Source of the DNA: Spartobacteria bacterium
GTDB taxonomy: Bacteria > Verrucomicrobiota > Verrucomicrobiia > Chthoniobacterales > UBA10450
DNA length: 64,000 bases
NCBI GenBank assembly: GCA_003134765.1
Contig: PLCM01000040.1
Coordinates: 1-64,000 of the forward strand
Reading direction: 5' to 3'
Positions 61,913-64,000 of this stretch are shown here, in pieces. Made by a program: the position numbers and the translations under genes. The notes beneath the pieces are model-generated. The model was given only the letters and a program-made list of their open reading frames with translations. It was not told the DNA's origin and searched no databases. Positions within the stretch are counted from its first letter, which is position 1; every line of letters begins with the position of its first letter.

Positions 61913-62067
61913 GTCATCCCGAGGCTGGCGAAGCGCGCCGAGGGACCTCACAGTTGCAAATTGCGCTCTCGCGAAGCATCCGGCGTCATCCAACGCCCAC
62001 GCCGAATCTTTCGCGGTAGCGGTTGAGCGCTTGTGAGGTCCCTCGCCGTCTGCGCGGCTCGGATGAC
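61913..62067. repeat. Family C inverted-repeat element, long form
   Basis: GTCATCCCGAGGCTGGCGAAG and GGTCCCTCG..GCGCGGCTCGGATGAC delimit about 155 bases; GAGGGACCTCACAGTTGCAA is shared in inverted order with the copy at 59046. It separates the DUF4349 gene from the convergent methyltransferase gene. Confidence 0.75.
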
Positions 62068-62082
62068 CCGTGAGAAACGCGG

Positions 62083-62724
62083 TTAGAAATCTCGTCGCCA
62101 GAGCTCCGATTTCAGCATCCCTTGCTGAAAAAAGTGTTGCCTCGTCAACGCGAATCCCGCAGCGCGCAAAAACGGAGACGGATCGATCAACTCTCCCGCC
62201 TCGATCTTGGCCGCGGATCGAAAGAATCGATACATGATTGCGAGCCAGAGGCGGGCGTGCCATTGCCGAAGCCCGCTAGGCGGAATGCAGAAATCCGCGA
62301 GCAGCCAGACGGCATCGGCCGTCGTCGAATGAGAGAGTGTTGTGATGACGTTCACGATCTGATCTGCCGGAAAGCAATCGAGGAAGAAGTGCGTGACGAT
62401 CAGGTCGTATCTAAATTCGGGCACCCAGAGCGCGATATCGCGGTGAAGAAAGCGAACACGACTGGTATCAGCCGCCAAACGGCGCTCGACCCGCCGCCGC
62501 GCCAGCTCCAGCATTCGCCCGCTCGCGTCCACGCAATCGACCTCAATCGTCGGGTACGCGTGGACTAATTCGCACAGGAACCTGCCGTTCCCCTCCCCTA
62601 TGATAAGCGCGCGGCGCGGCGTGACGATTTCTCCAAGCCAGGCGATCCGAGCCCGCTGCAAGTCGTTACCGAAGGCAATCGTTTCGAGCGTTCGATACCA
62701 GGGCGCGATGGCATCGAAACTCAC
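62083..62724 (-). CDS. Class I SAM-dependent methyltransferase
   Basis: A GTG at 62724 overlaps the stop of the upstream gene as GTGA and gives 213 residues; the longer open frame upstream lies inside that neighbour and is rejected. SAM-binding motifs are RALIIGEGNGRFLCELV (motif I), VDCVDASGRMLELARRRV (motif II with acidic residue), FLHRDIALWVPEFRYDLIVT and HFFLDCFP (motif IV). The C-terminal WHARLWLAIMYRFFRSAAKI is compatible with membrane association. It is probably coupled to the UbiA-like gene, so a prenylated or lipid substrate is possible. Confidence 0.8.
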   Translation of the reverse strand: MSFDAIAPWYRTLETIAFGNDLQRARIAWLGEIVTPRRALIIGEGNGRFLCELVHAYPTIEVDCVDASGRMLELARRRVERRLAADTSRVRFLHRDIALWVPEFRYDLIVTHFFLDCFPADQIVNVITTLSHSTTADAVWLLADFCIPPSGLRQWHARLWLAIMYRFFRSAAKIEAGELIDPSPFLRAAGFALTRQHFFQQGMLKSELWRRDF

Positions 62725-63635
62725 AGCGTCATGACGAGGAGTGGAACGATTGGCGTCAGCAAAACCAAATCGGCCAGGGCCGTGCGCTGATCGTTCCTGT
62801 CCGACCGGGGCCACGCATTTAGCCAGACGAGCCCGAAGGCGCTGGCGCCAGCACAAATAAGGACCGGCGACGCCGTCGGGAATCCGATCGCGGATGCGAA
62901 CGAAGCCAGGGCCAGAAGAAAGCAAATTTTCCCCGCCGCGCGGACGACTCGAGGATGCCGCGTCGCCACGGAGACTTTCCGCTGCGCGCGATCCAACTCG
63001 CTTTCCCAACCGGCAATGCTGATGCAGTTCAAGGCGCAAAGGGCGGCAAAAGCCAGGGCCGAGGCGGCAAAAGGCATCGTCACCCACGGGATCGCTGGCA
63101 TCAAGGCAACGAGGGTGCCGGCGGTAAAAAGAACGCCAATCGCCAGTTCTTTTGCGGGAAGCGAGCGCCAGATGAGACCAAGCGGATGGTTAAGAACAAG
63201 GTAAACCAACGCGAGCAGGCCAACCACAGCGCCGACCAAAAATGTTTGCACCGCGGTCGTGCGCCAAATCACATAAGCGTCAAACCCGCCGACAAGCAGG
63301 ACCATCGTGATCCAAATCTCGCGATGGCGTTGACAAAATTCCTGGCGAAGCGAGCCGGAAATACCGGGCTTCAACGAAGTGGAATCTGCCAGCCGATCGG
63401 CCAGATAAATCAGCCACGCGGTCAGGAAGAGCGCCACGCAATTTCCAATCTGAAGGGAGATCCGGAAGGTCCGGGCGAAGAGCCAGAGCCAGGCAATGGC
63501 CACGAGCGGCGCGTCGAGGCAAACGAGGTTCAGCCAGACGGTAGGGACGCCGCGCTCCGCTGTCCACGGACGCCGCAGCGCGGCGTCCCTACCATCGTCT
63601 TCCAGAGAAGGTGAATGGGCTTGCTCCGTTTCCAA
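62721..63635 (-). CDS. UbiA-like integral membrane protein (tentative)
   Basis: The 304-residue protein has about eight hydrophobic helices. The first loop has FLTAWLIYLADRLADS, a DxxxD arrangement reminiscent of UbiA prenyltransferases, and LPAKELAIGVLFTAGTL and CISIAGWESELDRAQ occupy places where the family has its second acidic motif; both are degenerate. UbiA enzymes attach prenyl chains to aromatic or polar acceptors. The first roughly 32 residues include GRDAALRRPWTAERGVPT, which is translated REP family A sequence, so the natural start may have been near VWLNLVCLDAP. The methyltransferase gene overlaps its stop by 4 bases. Confidence 0.6.
   Translation of the reverse strand: METEQAHSPSLEDDGRDAALRRPWTAERGVPTVWLNLVCLDAPLVAIAWLWLFARTFRISLQIGNCVALFLTAWLIYLADRLADSTSLKPGISGSLRQEFCQRHREIWITMVLLVGGFDAYVIWRTTAVQTFLVGAVVGLLALVYLVLNHPLGLIWRSLPAKELAIGVLFTAGTLVALMPAIPWVTMPFAASALAFAALCALNCISIAGWESELDRAQRKVSVATRHPRVVRAAGKICFLLALASFASAIGFPTASPVLICAGASAFGLVWLNAWPRSDRNDQRTALADLVLLTPIVPLLVMTL
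63540..63593. repeat. REP family A doublet inside the UbiA-like gene's 5' end
   Basis: GGTAGGGACGCCGCgctCCGC and the inverted GCGGCGTCCCTACC span about 54 bases with almost no spacer. It is the most compact of the family A copies (others at 39072, 39599, 44046). It lies in frame within the N-terminal codons of the membrane protein gene, replacing its normal start region. Confidence 0.75.
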
Positions 63636-63672
63636 TCAATCCTATTTTAAACTGCGTCGGGCCCGAGAGCCA

Positions 63673-64000
63673 ATGTCCATGAAATCAAACGCCATTTCGA
63701 TGAACAACAAAGCGGTCGCCGCGCTGCCGAAGCATCTCCTTCAATTCGCCGTCGACCAGCGCTACGACGACTACACCCCGGTCGATCACGCCGTCTGGCG
63801 TTTCATCATGCGGCAGAATACTTTCTTTCTCCGCGAATACGCCCACAAGCTTTACTTCCAGGGTCTCCTCGATACCGGAATCTCGTTCGACCGGATTCCA
63901 CGGATCGAGGAGATGAACGAAATCCTTGGAAAGATCGGGTGGGGCGGCGTGGCCGTGGACGGGTTTATTCCCCCGGCCGCGTTCATGGAATTCCAGGCCT
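63673..64000 (+). CDS. Aromatic amino acid hydroxylase, 3'-truncated by window edge
   Basis: ATG 63673 (63679 also possible) opens a frame that runs off the window: MSMKSNAISMNNKAVAALPK, then HLLQFAVDQRYDDYTPVDHA, VWRFIMRQNTFFLREYAHKL and IGWGGVAVDGFIPPAAFMEF. These are the N-terminal features of a bacterial phenylalanine-4-hydroxylase-like enzyme (biopterin-dependent, non-haem iron). The iron ligands (HxxxxH and Glu) would lie beyond the edge, so activity cannot be judged. The intact protein would make tyrosine from phenylalanine or a related product. Confidence 0.85.
   Translation, partial: MSMKSNAISMNNKAVAALPKHLLQFAVDQRYDDYTPVDHAVWRFIMRQNTFFLREYAHKLYFQGLLDTGISFDRIPRIEEMNEILGKIGWGGVAVDGFIPPAAFMEFQA

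Noticed and set aside
62725-63087. Long upstream extension of the 62 kb methyltransferase
   Set aside because: It lies inside the UbiA-like gene in another frame; the GTG at 62724 fits both the fold and the overlap.
1-64000. tRNA, rRNA, riboswitches and replication origin
   Set aside because: I looked for T-loop and rRNA-like conserved stretches, riboswitch-type leaders and DnaA-box clusters and saw none I could support; a covariance-model scan would be decisive.

Overview
The window looks like chromosome of a soil-type Verrucomicrobiota bacterium, most likely of the Spartobacteria/Chthoniobacterales branch. This placement is inferred from gene content, not from a marker-gene tree. It rests on a roughly 410-residue IspH, a giant autotransporter-type beta-strand repeat protein ending in a PEP-CTERM signal, a bactofilin, a peptidase S46, secreted proteins with a repeat ending '..RAIGPSL..', and dense small palindromic repeats between genes. 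The DNA is GC-rich except in the giant gene, which is visibly AT-richer. I see no tRNA, rRNA or CRISPR array.

Layout. 1-5.3 kb: a truncated secreted repeat protein, a frameshifted GIY-YIG nuclease, an APC permease and two paralogous secreted proteins of unknown family. 5.5-15.7 kb: small enzymes (serine hydrolase, methyltransferase), a second IGPSL-repeat protein fused to a beta-propeller-like region, lactate permease, a GNAT enzyme, a broken IS110 transposase, and a DUF2314 protein followed by a Tyr/Gly-rich lipoprotein. 15.9-22.3 kb: tandem radical-SAM paralogues, DoxX, a PLP decarboxylase and a Coa1-like protein. 22.6-33.7 kb: one 3,712-codon repeat protein. 33.8-46 kb: a broken ABC ATPase, an AI-2E exporter, an NlpC/P60-like protein, peptidase S46, a dead REP-associated transposase flanked by its repeats, dienelactone hydrolase/DoxX, an HI0933-family flavoprotein, a YkgJ-type protein, Ku, IspH and an L,D-transpeptidase. 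46-57 kb: lysophospholipid acyltransferase, MFS transporter, bactofilin, Upp, a flavoprotein/polyferredoxin membrane fusion, a TreZ-like enzyme overlapping a glycogen-debranching enzyme, and a disrupted small gene. 57-64 kb: MscS channel, a LysM-type L,D-transpeptidase, an ECF sigma factor with a fused anti-sigma/DUF4349 partner, a methyltransferase coupled to a UbiA-like membrane protein, and the start of an aromatic amino acid hydroxylase.

Common threads. Many genes serve the envelope: secreted repeat proteins, two L,D-transpeptidases, NlpC/P60, a lipid acyltransferase, bactofilin and the sigma/anti-sigma pair. Intergenic spaces are filled by at least six families of inverted-repeat elements. 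Two of them begin with GTAG plus an imperfect palindrome, as REP sequences recognised by RAYT transposases do, and the RAYT here is flanked by them. In two genes (upp and the UbiA-like gene) the repeat now supplies the start codon or part of the N-terminus. The most unusual protein is the 794-residue flavoprotein/polyferredoxin fusion, whose FAD-binding GD motif sits at the N-terminus rather than at the end of the flavoprotein domain.
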